Below are positions 39,101-47,541 of a stretch of 64,000 nucleotides of DNA, piece by piece (the stretch's first letter is position 1; each line of letters opens with the position of its first letter). The notes below the pieces were generated by a model. The model had not been told where the DNA came from and ran no database searches. It worked only from the letters and a program-made list of their open reading frames with translations. Source of the DNA: Christiangramia portivictoriae DSM 23547 (lineage in GTDB: Bacteria > Bacteroidota > Bacteroidia > Flavobacteriales > Flavobacteriaceae); contig NZ_AUHF01000001.1 of assembly GCF_000423045.1 (NCBI RefSeq), forward strand, positions 124,001 through 188,000, written 5' to 3'. Made by a program: the position numbers and the translations under genes.

Positions 39101-39244
39101 GAAACCTTACGAATCTATGGAGGAGGCGATAATCTCGCACTCTTGGCTAAAAGTGATTCTTTTACTGGTATAGATCCTGAAAATCCTGGTTTTGGATATC
39201 CAAACCCATTAATAATCACAGTCGGTCTTAATTTGAAATTCTAA
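36173..39244 (+). CDS. SusC-like TonB-dependent outer membrane transporter, PUL B
   Basis: A protein of 1023 residues with signal peptide (LLSLLILPAWLTAQQ), carboxypeptidase-regulatory-like repeat (SGVSVTVKNTTKGTATDFDGNY), plug (LQGRVPGMLV, VRIRGIGTLNNND, SIYGSRAANGVIIVTTKDG) and barrel. Shares with the PUL A SusC the conserved loop DGLFR-x-PEEV/EEEV and PGKGLGRIRY-x-DLNNDGVIN near the C-terminus, but diverges in extracellular loops, which suggests a different fructan or chain length. Starts 5 nt after the preceding GH32 gene. Confidence 0.95.
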   Translation: MKIRALLSLLILPAWLTAQQINVAGNVISVDDNIPLSGVSVTVKNTTKGTATDFDGNYSLNNVDSDATLVFSYLGFVSQEIAIDGRTSIDIALSSDSEQLDAVVVTGYQKERKKDITGAVSVVDVEEMKKQTAANPIRALQGRVPGMLVTGNGEPSSPTTVRIRGIGTLNNNDPLYIIDGVPTKAGMHELNPRDIESIQVLKDASAASIYGSRAANGVIIVTTKDGKIGKASLNIDAYTSVSNYTTKTEMLDTEEYGQVLWQAFINNGTNPNSNSVQYRFDWGVNSETGRPFLNEVLVPEFLDDEGTLRSSNTDWFDEITRMGVIQNVDMSLSNGNDQGNYYFSLGYYNNEGIIKTTEFNRLSARINSDYKIFNGKVTIGENLSITKTNEVGGSPINEALQALPIIPVRTVDGMGWGGPVGGMNDRQNPVRLLEDNKENDYDFLRIFGNFYAEAHLLEGLNLRTSIGIDYSNYFAKNFRKRYESGYLNNPVNRLQTNQSHTLKTTWTNTLNYDYTLGDHSFGALAGTELYKEKFNTFYASREDFVIEGEDFQYLDAGTGEKNNGGSGAENILMSYFSRLNYSYKDRYLASGTLRYDGSSRFGQNNRYGLFPAFSLGWRVSEEKFLKDNLSFVDDLKFRFGWGVTGNQEIDNNAIYNIYLTDYANTAYDINGVGSGVLPSGYKLVQNSNPNLRWEESTMTNFGLDFELFDQTLYGSAEYYIRETEDILLLPPYIGVLGEGGNQWVNGASMENRGFEISLGTRLNVTDELYINLDGNISQYRNKITKLPNEVINAYGGDGRGQNILGRPINSFFGYVADGLFRSEEEVNNHADQPGKGLGRIRYEDLNNDGVINDFDRTWIGVPHPDLTYGLNANISFRQFDLSFLLQGVIGVDVINDFKYATDFWSVSETGSNKGTRLLNAWSPENPNSDIPAVSLTDSNFESRFSTYFIENGSYLKLRNAQIGYTFDNSIIDDLNIETLRIYGGGDNLALLAKSDSFTGIDPENPGFGYPNPLIITVGLNLKF

Positions 39245-39261
39245 AAATAAAATTGAAAAAC

Positions 39262-40953
39262 ATGAAAAGATATATTACAATTTTGGTGCTATGCTTTTTC
39301 TTCTGTACATCTTGTGAGGATGTGCTAGATGTCGATCCAAAAGGAGTATTAAACGAAGAGCAAATAAGCACGCCTGAAGATGCTGAAAAATTTGTTATAG
39401 CAGCTTACTCCCAGTTAGGCAACGATGAGATCAACAGGCCTTTTAGTTTATGGCAATATGGTGACATGCGTGCCGACGATGCATATAAAGGTGGACGTGA
39501 TCCAGGTGATGGGCAGGGATTTCATTTTATGGAAACTTTCACCAATGTACGCCCAGATATGTGGGAAATAGATGGATTATGGTTCCATTTGTATATAGGC
39601 GTTCGTAGAGCCAATGAAGGTTTACGAATTCTTCAGAATTTCACAGAAGATGAGTATCCTCAGTTAACGACTCGACAGGCAGAACTTAGGTTTATTAGAG
39701 GACATTTTTATTTTGAATTAAAAAGGCTATTTAATCGAATTCCATATATCGATGAAAATGTTCCAGCCGCAGATTATAAACTTATAAGCAATGTAGAACT
39801 AACAAGCCAGGAGGTTTGGGAAAAAATAGCAGCCGATTTTGAGTTCGCTGCTGAAAACCTGCCTATGGTTCAGCCACAAATTGGTCGTGCTGATCAGATA
39901 GCTGCATATGCATACTTATCTAAATCGAGATTATATCAGGCTTATGAACAAAATGATCAATATAATGTAATAAACGTGAATCAGGAATTATTGCAAAAGT
40001 CGATTGCTGCAGCAGATGAGGTACTGTCTTCTAATCACAGTCTGGAATCAGATTTCGCTAATAATTTCCTATCTGGATCGTATGAAAATGGACCGGAATC
40101 TTTATTCGCAGTTCAGTTTTCTACAAGTGATGGTACAGCCAACGGGCGATTAAATTTTGGTGATATGCTAACTGTGCCTCAGGGCCTTGGCTGTTGTGAT
40201 TTTAAAAAGCCTTCTCAAAATTTGGCTAATGCTTTTAAGACTGATGAAAATGGAGTTCCTTATCTGGACAGTTTTAATGCTGAAAATATTGATTTTGATA
40301 CAGATAATGTTGATCCTCGTTTAGATCATACCATAGCCCACCCTGGAAATCCCTGGAAATATGAAACTGCTTTAATCTTTGAAGAGGGCTGGAGTAGAAC
40401 ACCAGAGATATATGGCTTTTACAATTCCCTGAAGGAAAACGTACAGTCTGATCAATATGAAAATGTAGATCCATTCTACGGTAATTCAAAATCTAGAATA
40501 ATCTTAAGGTATGCAGAGGTAATGCTTAATAAAGCAGAGGCTCTAATTGAACTTGGCAGACACGATGAAGCCTTGCCTTTAATTAATGAGTTGAGGGATA
40601 GAGCTTCTCAAAGTACCGAAAAACTGGTAAATGCTGATGGAAGTCTTTTGGCAAATTATAAGGTTTCTCAGTATATGCCTGGTACAAATATAAGCTGGTC
40701 GCAAGAATATGCTCGAAAAGCTGTTAGATACGAAAGAAGAATAGAACTAGCTTTAGAGGGTGAACGTTTTTTTGATCTGGTTCGATGGGGTGTAGCTGAA
40801 CCAGTATTAAATAGCTACCTGAGTGTTGAACAGTCGAGAAAAGATTTTCTTCAGGGAGCATCTTTTGTGGCAGGTAAACATGAATATCTTCCAATACCAC
40901 AAAATCAGATATTTTGGAGTGAAGACCGTTATGTCCAGAATCCTAATTATTAG
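39262..40953 (+). CDS. SusD-like glycan-binding lipoprotein, PUL B
   Basis: About 563 residues from ATG 39262 (an in-frame TTG 9 nt upstream is less likely). Lipobox CTSC followed by EDVLDVD, an acidic surface signal. The SusD signatures are ISTPEDAEKFVIAAYSQLG, AELRFIRGHFYFELKR, YERRIELALEGERFFDLVRWG and HEYLPIPQNQI. Partner of the SusC encoded just upstream. Confidence 0.95.
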   Translation: MKRYITILVLCFFFCTSCEDVLDVDPKGVLNEEQISTPEDAEKFVIAAYSQLGNDEINRPFSLWQYGDMRADDAYKGGRDPGDGQGFHFMETFTNVRPDMWEIDGLWFHLYIGVRRANEGLRILQNFTEDEYPQLTTRQAELRFIRGHFYFELKRLFNRIPYIDENVPAADYKLISNVELTSQEVWEKIAADFEFAAENLPMVQPQIGRADQIAAYAYLSKSRLYQAYEQNDQYNVINVNQELLQKSIAAADEVLSSNHSLESDFANNFLSGSYENGPESLFAVQFSTSDGTANGRLNFGDMLTVPQGLGCCDFKKPSQNLANAFKTDENGVPYLDSFNAENIDFDTDNVDPRLDHTIAHPGNPWKYETALIFEEGWSRTPEIYGFYNSLKENVQSDQYENVDPFYGNSKSRIILRYAEVMLNKAEALIELGRHDEALPLINELRDRASQSTEKLVNADGSLLANYKVSQYMPGTNISWSQEYARKAVRYERRIELALEGERFFDLVRWGVAEPVLNSYLSVEQSRKDFLQGASFVAGKHEYLPIPQNQIFWSEDRYVQNPNY

Positions 40954-40956
40954 TGT

Positions 40957-42828
40957 ATGAAACGATATACTTTCATATTAATACTCATGGTAAGTTTTTC
41001 CATTAACGCGTTTGCCCAATATAATGAGCCATATAGACCACAATATCATTTCAGCCCATCTAAAGGCTGGATTGGGGATCCGGATGGATTAATTTACTAT
41101 GAGGATACTTATCATCTTTTTTGGTGGGGACATGCTGTGTCCAAGGATTTGGTTCACTGGGAACAACTAGAAGATCCAATGAAAGGTGATCCAGGTGACT
41201 TCAGTTACTTTTCCGGATCGGTAGTGGTGGATAAAAAGAATGAAGCAGGTTTTGGCAAAAACAGCATGATCGCTTTTTATACAAGACATTATCCTGGAGA
41301 TACCTTGCCAGAAGCTCAGGCAATATCAATTAGCCATGATGGTTTACGCTTTGATTATTACGACAAAAATCCAGTTTTAGATATAAATAAAATATTCTTC
41401 AGAGATCCCCAGGTATTTTGGTATGAAGAAACTAATAAATGGATCATGGCAGTTTCGTTACCAAATGAACAAAAGGTGCAATTCTATGATTCGGGAGATC
41501 TAAAAAGCTGGCGTTATTTAAGTGAATTTTCAGGTTTGGGGGTTCAGAATTCCTTTTGGGAGTGTCCTGATATTTTTAAGGTCCCAATTGAGGGAAAACC
41601 AGGCGAATATCGTTGGGTTCTTTTAATAGGTAGGGGACCCAACAGGGTACAGTATTTTGTAGGTGATTTTGATGGAAAGAGCTTTCAGGCAGATTCTAAT
41701 ACCACAGCCTATTTAAATAAAGGAATCGGAATTCCAGGAAAGTTAATTCAAAATTTTGAAGAAAGTGAACTTGCAGTTGATTCTATTGCGAGAAAAGGTT
41801 TTTTGGGAGAGAACTATGTAACTGCTACAAATTCAAAAAACTGGAAATCTAGAACATTTGAAATATCAAAACCGGTCATCAATTTTTTAATTAGTGGAAC
41901 CGATTCTGATAACTCTTTGAATTTAATTATCAATGATAAAATTGTTAGAAGTGCTTCAGGAAAAAATGATAATATTTTCCGCTGGAAAGGCTGGGACGTT
42001 TCAGAATTCTTAGGAAAGCAGGCCTATGTTACTTTTGCGAACAGTGAATCGCCTATAGCGATAGATCATATTTTAGTTGCTGATGAACTTTGGAATACAA
42101 ATCTGGAACATGGCTTATGGCTGGATTATGGTAACGACTTCTACGCTGCTAGAACTTGGCGTGATTACGAAGGAAGTTTGAAAGACAAAACTATGTTAGG
42201 CTGGATAGGGAATTGGGAATATGCTAATATGGTACCAAGTACCTGGGGTAAAGGTTTTGAGTCTTTACCAAGAACCCTAAACCTTCGGGAAAAGGAGAAC
42301 GGTTATAGACTAGTTCAGGAAGTTACACCTCAATTTAAAACCCTGAGGTCAGATTCTATTGTATTGAAGGATATTGATTTGGACCAGGAATTGAAACTTG
42401 ACCAGATTATTGGTTTTGACAACTCTTATGAGATGGATCTTTCACTAAATCTTCCAGAAGAAGGAGAAGTATATGTAGAATTACAAAAGGGTGATGGGAG
42501 GTCTTTGATAGTATCTTACAATTCCAGGACTCAATTATTTTCAGTTGATCGAACGAACGTAACAAATTCTGACAATTTAGAATTTCAGAAAAAATTCAGC
42601 GACATTATGAGGGCGCCGGTGAATGCCGATAATAATAAACTCCAGCTTAAAATATTTGTTGATCGCTCTTCCGTAGAAATTTTTACAGCTCAGGGTGAAA
42701 AAGTTTTTAGTGTACTCACCTATCCAGGTCCTTCACAAAAAATGGCATCTATTAGTGCCTCACAAAATGGAGTAACTATCAATCATCTTAAAGTATGGAA
42801 AATGAATTCCATATGGAATAAAAAATAA
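40957..42828 (+). CDS. GH32 with a domain inserted in the propeller, PUL B
   Basis: A protein of 623 residues with signal peptide (FSINAFAQ) and no lipobox. Catalytic motifs: Asp41 in WIGDPDG (Asn of WMNDPNG changed to Gly, Asn to Asp), Asp150 in FRDPQ, Glu202 in WECPD. After VGDFDGKSF (about 242), where the next GH32 motif (LWLDYGNDFYAARTW) should follow within some 20 residues, about 130 extra residues intervene (about 255-385), rich in beta-strand patterns (NFLISGTDSDNSLNLII, AYVTFANSESPIAIDHILV). This looks like a jelly-roll carbohydrate-binding module inside blade 5. The C-terminal sandwich (VDRSSVEIFTAQG) is intact. Probably acts on fructan with help from the extra module. Confidence 0.88.
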   Translation: MKRYTFILILMVSFSINAFAQYNEPYRPQYHFSPSKGWIGDPDGLIYYEDTYHLFWWGHAVSKDLVHWEQLEDPMKGDPGDFSYFSGSVVVDKKNEAGFGKNSMIAFYTRHYPGDTLPEAQAISISHDGLRFDYYDKNPVLDINKIFFRDPQVFWYEETNKWIMAVSLPNEQKVQFYDSGDLKSWRYLSEFSGLGVQNSFWECPDIFKVPIEGKPGEYRWVLLIGRGPNRVQYFVGDFDGKSFQADSNTTAYLNKGIGIPGKLIQNFEESELAVDSIARKGFLGENYVTATNSKNWKSRTFEISKPVINFLISGTDSDNSLNLIINDKIVRSASGKNDNIFRWKGWDVSEFLGKQAYVTFANSESPIAIDHILVADELWNTNLEHGLWLDYGNDFYAARTWRDYEGSLKDKTMLGWIGNWEYANMVPSTWGKGFESLPRTLNLREKENGYRLVQEVTPQFKTLRSDSIVLKDIDLDQELKLDQIIGFDNSYEMDLSLNLPEEGEVYVELQKGDGRSLIVSYNSRTQLFSVDRTNVTNSDNLEFQKKFSDIMRAPVNADNNKLQLKIFVDRSSVEIFTAQGEKVFSVLTYPGPSQKMASISASQNGVTINHLKVWKMNSIWNKK

Positions 42829-42845
42829 AATAAAACTAACGTAAA

Positions 42846-44264
42846 ATGAGAAACATGAGAATTACAAAAATGCCTATTTCCAGGTTTTTTATTGGACTAC
42901 TGTCTTGCTGTGTCTTTTTCTTAATGTCATGTGATAAGGAAGATGATGGGAATTCAGATTTCAATCTTGATCAACCTGTACAGGTAACGACTTTTAATAT
43001 CGAAGGAGTTCAAGGAACCATAGATCAAAATGCAGGAACTATCGTATTTCAACTGCCTTACGGGATATCAGTAAACAATATCATTCCTGAAATTAGCCTT
43101 CCCGCAGGAGCTACTATAAATCCAGGCTTAAACGAAGCAATAAGTCTTGCACAGCCCGTAACATATACTGTTGTTAATGGAAATCTTTATAAGGATTATA
43201 CAGTTTCAGCAAAAGTAAATAAACCAATTTCCAGTTTTTCAGTAAATGGAAGCCCAGGTTCTATCAATGATAATACAAATTCTATTTCTGTAACGCTTCA
43301 GGGTGAGGATTTTGACGTATCAAATTTACAAGCTGAAATTAGTTTGACTGAAGGCGTGTCTACCGATCTGGATTTTACATCCCCAATGGATTTTTCAGAA
43401 CCTGTATCCTTTACTGTAACCGGACAGGGTAATAGTGAAACTTATACGATTAATGTTAGTACACCAAATAATGGTTCGAAAATAGCATTTTTAGGAATTG
43501 CTGCTACTAGATCTGAGATTACCAATCCTGATGAAAAGGCAGCTTCTGACTGGTTTTTCTCAACATATGGGAATGCAGAGTATATTTCTTTTCAGGATAT
43601 AAAAGATGGAGCACAACTGGATTATTCAGTTATTTGGTGGCATAATGATTCCAGTATGGAATTACCTGGTATTGCACTGGATAATATCGTTCTAGAGAAA
43701 TTAAAAACTTATTATAGTAATGGTGGTGGAATACTCTTATCAACTTTTGCAGCAAGGTATGTAGAAGCATTAGATCTGGTGCCTGACGGAAAAGGACCAA
43801 ATAACGTATTTGGTGATTTCCTGCCGAATGGATTTGTTGATGAGAATAACTCATGGGGAATTTCATTCAAAACAAGAACAGAACATCCAATCTTTCAGGG
43901 TCTGGAAACCTTCGAAGAGGGTAAAGCAAAATTTTTAGAAAAAGGTACTTTTAGACTAAATCATACCGCCTGGTGGTTTTTGCCTGAATGGGGTGGATAT
44001 GGAAATGGCGAAGGATGGCGTGAGCAAACAGGGGGAATTAATCTTGCAAGTGAAGATTGGGATAATACGTTAGATGGTCGTGTAGCCATTGCAGAATTTC
44101 CTTCAGAAAGCTCCGAGGGGAACGCTATAGTGATCGCTTTTGGTGCCTATGATTGGTATAATGAAACAAATCCGGATGGAGTTCCTAGTGCTCCGAATGG
44201 TTTTTTAAGTAATATTCAACAACTTACTAGAAATTCTATTGATTATTTAGAAGGAGACGAGTAA
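42846..44264 (+). CDS. DUF4960-type surface lipoprotein with Ig-like repeats, PUL B
   Basis: A protein of 472 residues (starts at residues 4 and 9 are also possible; the signal peptide fits any). Lipobox LMSC followed by DKEDDGNSD. Two Ig-like repeats (VTTFNIEGVQGTID and ISSFSVNGSPGSIN) precede a DUF4960-type domain (KIAFLGIAATRSEITNPDEKAASDW onward), as in the PUL A genes. It takes the position of the surface levan-binding protein in the Bacteroides locus and is likely a fructan-binding component. No enzyme motif is seen. Confidence 0.73.
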   Translation: MRNMRITKMPISRFFIGLLSCCVFFLMSCDKEDDGNSDFNLDQPVQVTTFNIEGVQGTIDQNAGTIVFQLPYGISVNNIIPEISLPAGATINPGLNEAISLAQPVTYTVVNGNLYKDYTVSAKVNKPISSFSVNGSPGSINDNTNSISVTLQGEDFDVSNLQAEISLTEGVSTDLDFTSPMDFSEPVSFTVTGQGNSETYTINVSTPNNGSKIAFLGIAATRSEITNPDEKAASDWFFSTYGNAEYISFQDIKDGAQLDYSVIWWHNDSSMELPGIALDNIVLEKLKTYYSNGGGILLSTFAARYVEALDLVPDGKGPNNVFGDFLPNGFVDENNSWGISFKTRTEHPIFQGLETFEEGKAKFLEKGTFRLNHTAWWFLPEWGGYGNGEGWREQTGGINLASEDWDNTLDGRVAIAEFPSESSEGNAIVIAFGAYDWYNETNPDGVPSAPNGFLSNIQQLTRNSIDYLEGDE

Positions 44265-44276
44265 AAGAAGAATGAT

Positions 44277-45824
44277 ATGAAGAAGTATATAGATGTAATT
44301 TCAGTAATTATTTTATTAACAATTTTAGGAGGATGTAGTCAAAGTGATGAGGTAAACGACATTCCCCCAATAGCACCAACGGAAAGTAATTTGGGAATTT
44401 TTCCAAAACCTTCTTCGGGCTGGAAGGGAGAATCAGACCCTTATAACACTACAGGTTGGACAGCAGATGTAATGCCATATTATGAAAATGGAAAATTTCA
44501 CATGTTCTTTCTACATGATGCACAGAATAAGCCAGCAGGAGAAGGATTCCATGATATTCACGCATTTGAGACCGAAGACTTCGTGAATTATGATTACGAA
44601 GGGAGAGCTATTGATTACGGCAATCCAGGACAACCAGATTTTGCCGTTGGTACGGGTTCGCTCATTAAGGTCGATGGCACCTATTATTATTACTACACTG
44701 GACATAATGGTACTTCTGCATTCTTGGAGGAAAACCCCAGAGAAAGTGTATTGTTGGCTACGAGTGACGATCTCGAAAACTGGACAAAGAAAGGGGATTT
44801 TAAGATCACTGCACCTGAAGGATATTATGATTTTGAATTTAGAGATCCTCATGTTTTATTTAATGAAGAGGTGGGAGAATACTGGATGCTGGTTAGTGCA
44901 CAGACCGATGCAAGGAAAGCAGTGATTTTATTATTTACCAGCCCAGATCCTTCTACCGATGAATGGGCAGTCCAGGAACCACTCTATACGACTAAAGATG
45001 AAGATAATTATTTGATGATGGAAGTTCCAGATCTATTCAAAATGGGAGATTACTGGTACTTGATATTTTCTGAAAACTGGAAAGATAAAATTACACATTA
45101 CCGGGTAGCAACGAGTTCTAAGGGTCCCTGGGAAAAACCAGCAAATGATATGGTAGACGGTCAATTTTTCTATGCTGGGAAAGCTGTTTCAGATGGCAAT
45201 AACCGCTACCTGGCAGGCTGGACAGCCAGAAAGAGTCCCGAAACGAATTCAGGAACTAAAGATTTTGGAGGAAACCTTGTGGTTCATGAGCTTCACCAGC
45301 AAGCTGATGGAAAACATTTAGCCGTTAAAGCACCTTCTTCCGTTTCATCTGTCTTTGCAAATTCAGAAGTACCTGAAATTAAGGAAACTTCTAATGGAGT
45401 TACTGAAAATGAAAATGGTTTTCAAATAGATGCTTCAGAAGGCCAAGCTAAGATTGTTTTTCAAAATTTGAGTGGAACCTCAAAGGTGAGTGGAAATATC
45501 TCTGTTAGTCAGGAAGCGAATGCCGGGATTTTCCTTGGTGGAAATGACAATCCTTCGGAATCTTTTCGTATTCAGCTGGAACCAAGAAATAATAAGATAA
45601 TAGCTATAAATAATGGAAACTTCGAAAATGTAGTCTATTACGATTTTGATTCGGATACAGAATATCATTTTGAATTATACGTCGAAGATTCAGTGGCTGT
45701 ACTCTACCTAAACGGAGAGGTCGCTTTAAGTAACAGGATTTATAATATTTATGATTCAGCTTGGGGATTATATGGTGAATTTGGATTAACTGATTTTGGT
45801 AATATTCTGATCAACCAAGATTAA
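44277..45824 (+). CDS. Divergent GH32 surface lipoprotein (endo-fructanase candidate), PUL B
   Basis: A protein of 515 residues. Lipobox GGC with Cys near 20 and acidic residues shortly after (SQSDEVND), so likely surface exposed. Propeller start is GWTADVMPYYENGKFHMFF with Asp64 at the nucleophile position instead of WMNDPNG. The stabilizer is Asp190 (EFRDPH) and the acid/base is Glu249 in MEVPDLF. The C-terminal ~150 residues form a beta-sandwich (QANAGIFLGGNDNPSESFRIQLEP, LYVEDSVAVLYLNGE). The motif pattern differs from the exo-type GH32s nearby; a surface endo-acting enzyme is expected at this place in a fructan locus, but assignment by motif alone is not secure. Confidence 0.8.
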   Translation: MKKYIDVISVIILLTILGGCSQSDEVNDIPPIAPTESNLGIFPKPSSGWKGESDPYNTTGWTADVMPYYENGKFHMFFLHDAQNKPAGEGFHDIHAFETEDFVNYDYEGRAIDYGNPGQPDFAVGTGSLIKVDGTYYYYYTGHNGTSAFLEENPRESVLLATSDDLENWTKKGDFKITAPEGYYDFEFRDPHVLFNEEVGEYWMLVSAQTDARKAVILLFTSPDPSTDEWAVQEPLYTTKDEDNYLMMEVPDLFKMGDYWYLIFSENWKDKITHYRVATSSKGPWEKPANDMVDGQFFYAGKAVSDGNNRYLAGWTARKSPETNSGTKDFGGNLVVHELHQQADGKHLAVKAPSSVSSVFANSEVPEIKETSNGVTENENGFQIDASEGQAKIVFQNLSGTSKVSGNISVSQEANAGIFLGGNDNPSESFRIQLEPRNNKIIAINNGNFENVVYYDFDSDTEYHFELYVEDSVAVLYLNGEVALSNRIYNIYDSAWGLYGEFGLTDFGNILINQD

Positions 45825-45845
45825 ATAAATAAAAAGAGAAAATAA

Positions 45846-46727
45846 ATGTCGGTAATTTGTTTTGGCGAGGTCCTTTGGGATGTATTGCCCAAAGGAGAAA
45901 AAATCGGAGGAGCCCCCTTAAATGTCGCCTTGAGACTGAATTCATTAAATGTAAATTCTACGATCATCAGTAAAGTTGGAAATGATCAATATGGAGAACG
46001 ACTAATTGAATATTTGAGCGAGAATGGTCAAAATCATATAATTCAAAAGGATAAAGAACACGAAACCGGGATTGTTGATGTACAAATAGACAGGGCTGGA
46101 AATGCTTCTTATACTATTAAGTTTCCATCTGCCTGGGACTATATTGAATATACGCCAAACTTGAAAAATAAAGTCTCCAGGGCTGATTATTTCATCTATG
46201 GAAGTTTGGTTAATAGAAATAAGGAATCTCGTACAACCTTATTTAAGCTTTTAGAAGTAGCTAATTATAAGGTATTAGATGTCAACTTACGAAAGCCACA
46301 TTATGATATGGCTACTTTAGTTGATTTAATGTCTTACGCTGACTTCATTAAGCTTAATAGAGATGAACTTGAAGAGGTTTGCAGTTATTTAAAAGGAGAC
46401 ACAACTACCTCGGTTACAGAAATGCTCAGATTGATTTCTGAATATACTCAAACAGATCATATTTGCGTTACCCAGGGAGCTTGTGGAGTAACATTATATC
46501 ACAATGGAGAGTTCTACCATAACACAGGCTTTCTGGTAAAGGTCAAAGATACGGTTGGTGCGGGAGACTCTTTTCTAGCTGGCTATGTATCCCAATTGAT
46601 TCAGGGAAAAAGACCCAATATGGCTTTGGATTTTGCTTGTGCTCTTGCGGGATTGGTAGCCTCTAAAGCTGGAGCGAATTCCCTTGTTTCCCATGAGGAG
46701 ATAAATGATTTACTTTGGCAGGGATAG
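45846..46727 (+). CDS. Fructokinase, PfkB family, PUL B copy
   Basis: A protein of 293 residues with the same PfkB motifs as the PUL A copy (IGGAPLNVALRL, DTVGAGDSFLAGY). DNA differences from 28911-29798 are few and clustered: at the 5' end, in scattered silent sites, and in a short patch near 46501-46526 (LYHNGEFYHNTG against LYHQGDFYHNTG); about 270 nt before that patch look identical. This pattern suggests recent copying with local conversion. Last gene of the PUL B operon. Confidence 0.92.
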   Translation: MSVICFGEVLWDVLPKGEKIGGAPLNVALRLNSLNVNSTIISKVGNDQYGERLIEYLSENGQNHIIQKDKEHETGIVDVQIDRAGNASYTIKFPSAWDYIEYTPNLKNKVSRADYFIYGSLVNRNKESRTTLFKLLEVANYKVLDVNLRKPHYDMATLVDLMSYADFIKLNRDELEEVCSYLKGDTTTSVTEMLRLISEYTQTDHICVTQGACGVTLYHNGEFYHNTGFLVKVKDTVGAGDSFLAGYVSQLIQGKRPNMALDFACALAGLVASKAGANSLVSHEEINDLLWQG

Positions 46728-47018
46728 AAAACTTTTGTCTTTTAGTTTAAACAAACTATTTCTCTCCAAATAAGGTCTATCATGTCTTATTAAAATAATG
46801 TTTTGTACTAAATCTCCATCTCAAATTCTTCAGCACTGCAATTGAATGCTTGAGATTTTCTATGTAATCCTGAGTAATATAAAAATCAATGAAAAGCTCT
46901 GAAATAAGTTTAGAGCAGTTCCAAAACCGACATTTAGAATATTTTATTATGGTTTTGGTTTTTATTTTTGAAAAAAATCTGAAAGTGATGATATCTTAGC
47001 TCTTAAAAACTTAGAAGA
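46728..47018. other. Intergenic region after PUL B with a promoter for the next gene
   Basis: 291 nt without a gene. TAGTTT-AAAC-AAACTA (46743-46758) followed by a short T-rich stretch may be a weak terminator. TATTTTTG at 46973-46980 is a perfect TAnnTTTG -7 box, 39 nt before the ATG at 47019. Confidence 0.5.
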
Positions 47019-47372
47019 ATGGAAAATCCGACATTAAAACTTAATAACGGGAATGGCGAAATAGCTGAATATCAGAGTGGTCAGAAGATCCTGGACGACC
47101 TTTATTTAAATATGGATAAAACAGAGATCGATGAAAACCTTCAAAATTTCAATATAGTATTTGAAGTAATTCCAAACCAGGTAGCCATAAATACGACGCA
47201 AAGAGATAAGGTTGCTATTGTATCCATAGTTGTGAGTGAAGATCGAAAGTATCAATACCTGGTAGGTCCCAAGCTTGATCTGGAACAATTTGAAAAGCTC
47301 GATCAAAGCCAGATGCCGGAAATGATCAAAGGACAGATTAGAGAAGCCTTTCAGCTCATTCAGTCCAAATAG
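47019..47372 (+). CDS. Small acidic protein of unknown function
   Basis: A protein of 117 residues, without signal peptide or membrane helix. I do not recognize a family. The central part is beta-rich (VFEVIPNQVAINTTQRDKVAIVSIVVSEDRKYQYLVG), with a helical C-terminus (QMPEMIKGQIREAFQLIQ). It has its own -7 box and is followed by a strong terminator, so it is a single-gene unit that separates the fructan loci from the redox region. Confidence 0.7.
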   Translation: MENPTLKLNNGNGEIAEYQSGQKILDDLYLNMDKTEIDENLQNFNIVFEVIPNQVAINTTQRDKVAIVSIVVSEDRKYQYLVGPKLDLEQFEKLDQSQMPEMIKGQIREAFQLIQSK

Positions 47373-47394
47373 TTGACTTTAGATATTCTTAAAT

Positions 47395-47429
47395 TAAAAA
47401 ACCTGCACTTGATCGTGCAGGTTTTTTTG
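47395..47429 (+). terminator. Intrinsic terminator after the 117-residue gene
   Basis: AAAAACCTGCAC-TTGATC-GTGCAGGTTTTTTT: perfect 12-bp stem with 6-nt loop and T-run, 23 nt after the stop codon. Confidence 0.92.
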
Positions 47430-47541
47430 TATCAGGTGTTTTCTATTTTGCTTTTAATCAATAAGTATTTTAATAACATAGAATACTTCAGATTCTTCAA
47501 AACTTTAGTTTCTAAATCGACTACTGTGAATCCTCGATTTC

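Noticed and set aside
8051-46727. The idea that integrase and both fructan loci form one genomic island
   Set aside because: The tRNA half and its terminator lie between them with the orientation expected if the element is on the left; no second attachment site is seen to the right of PUL B. Kept only as an alternative in the findings.
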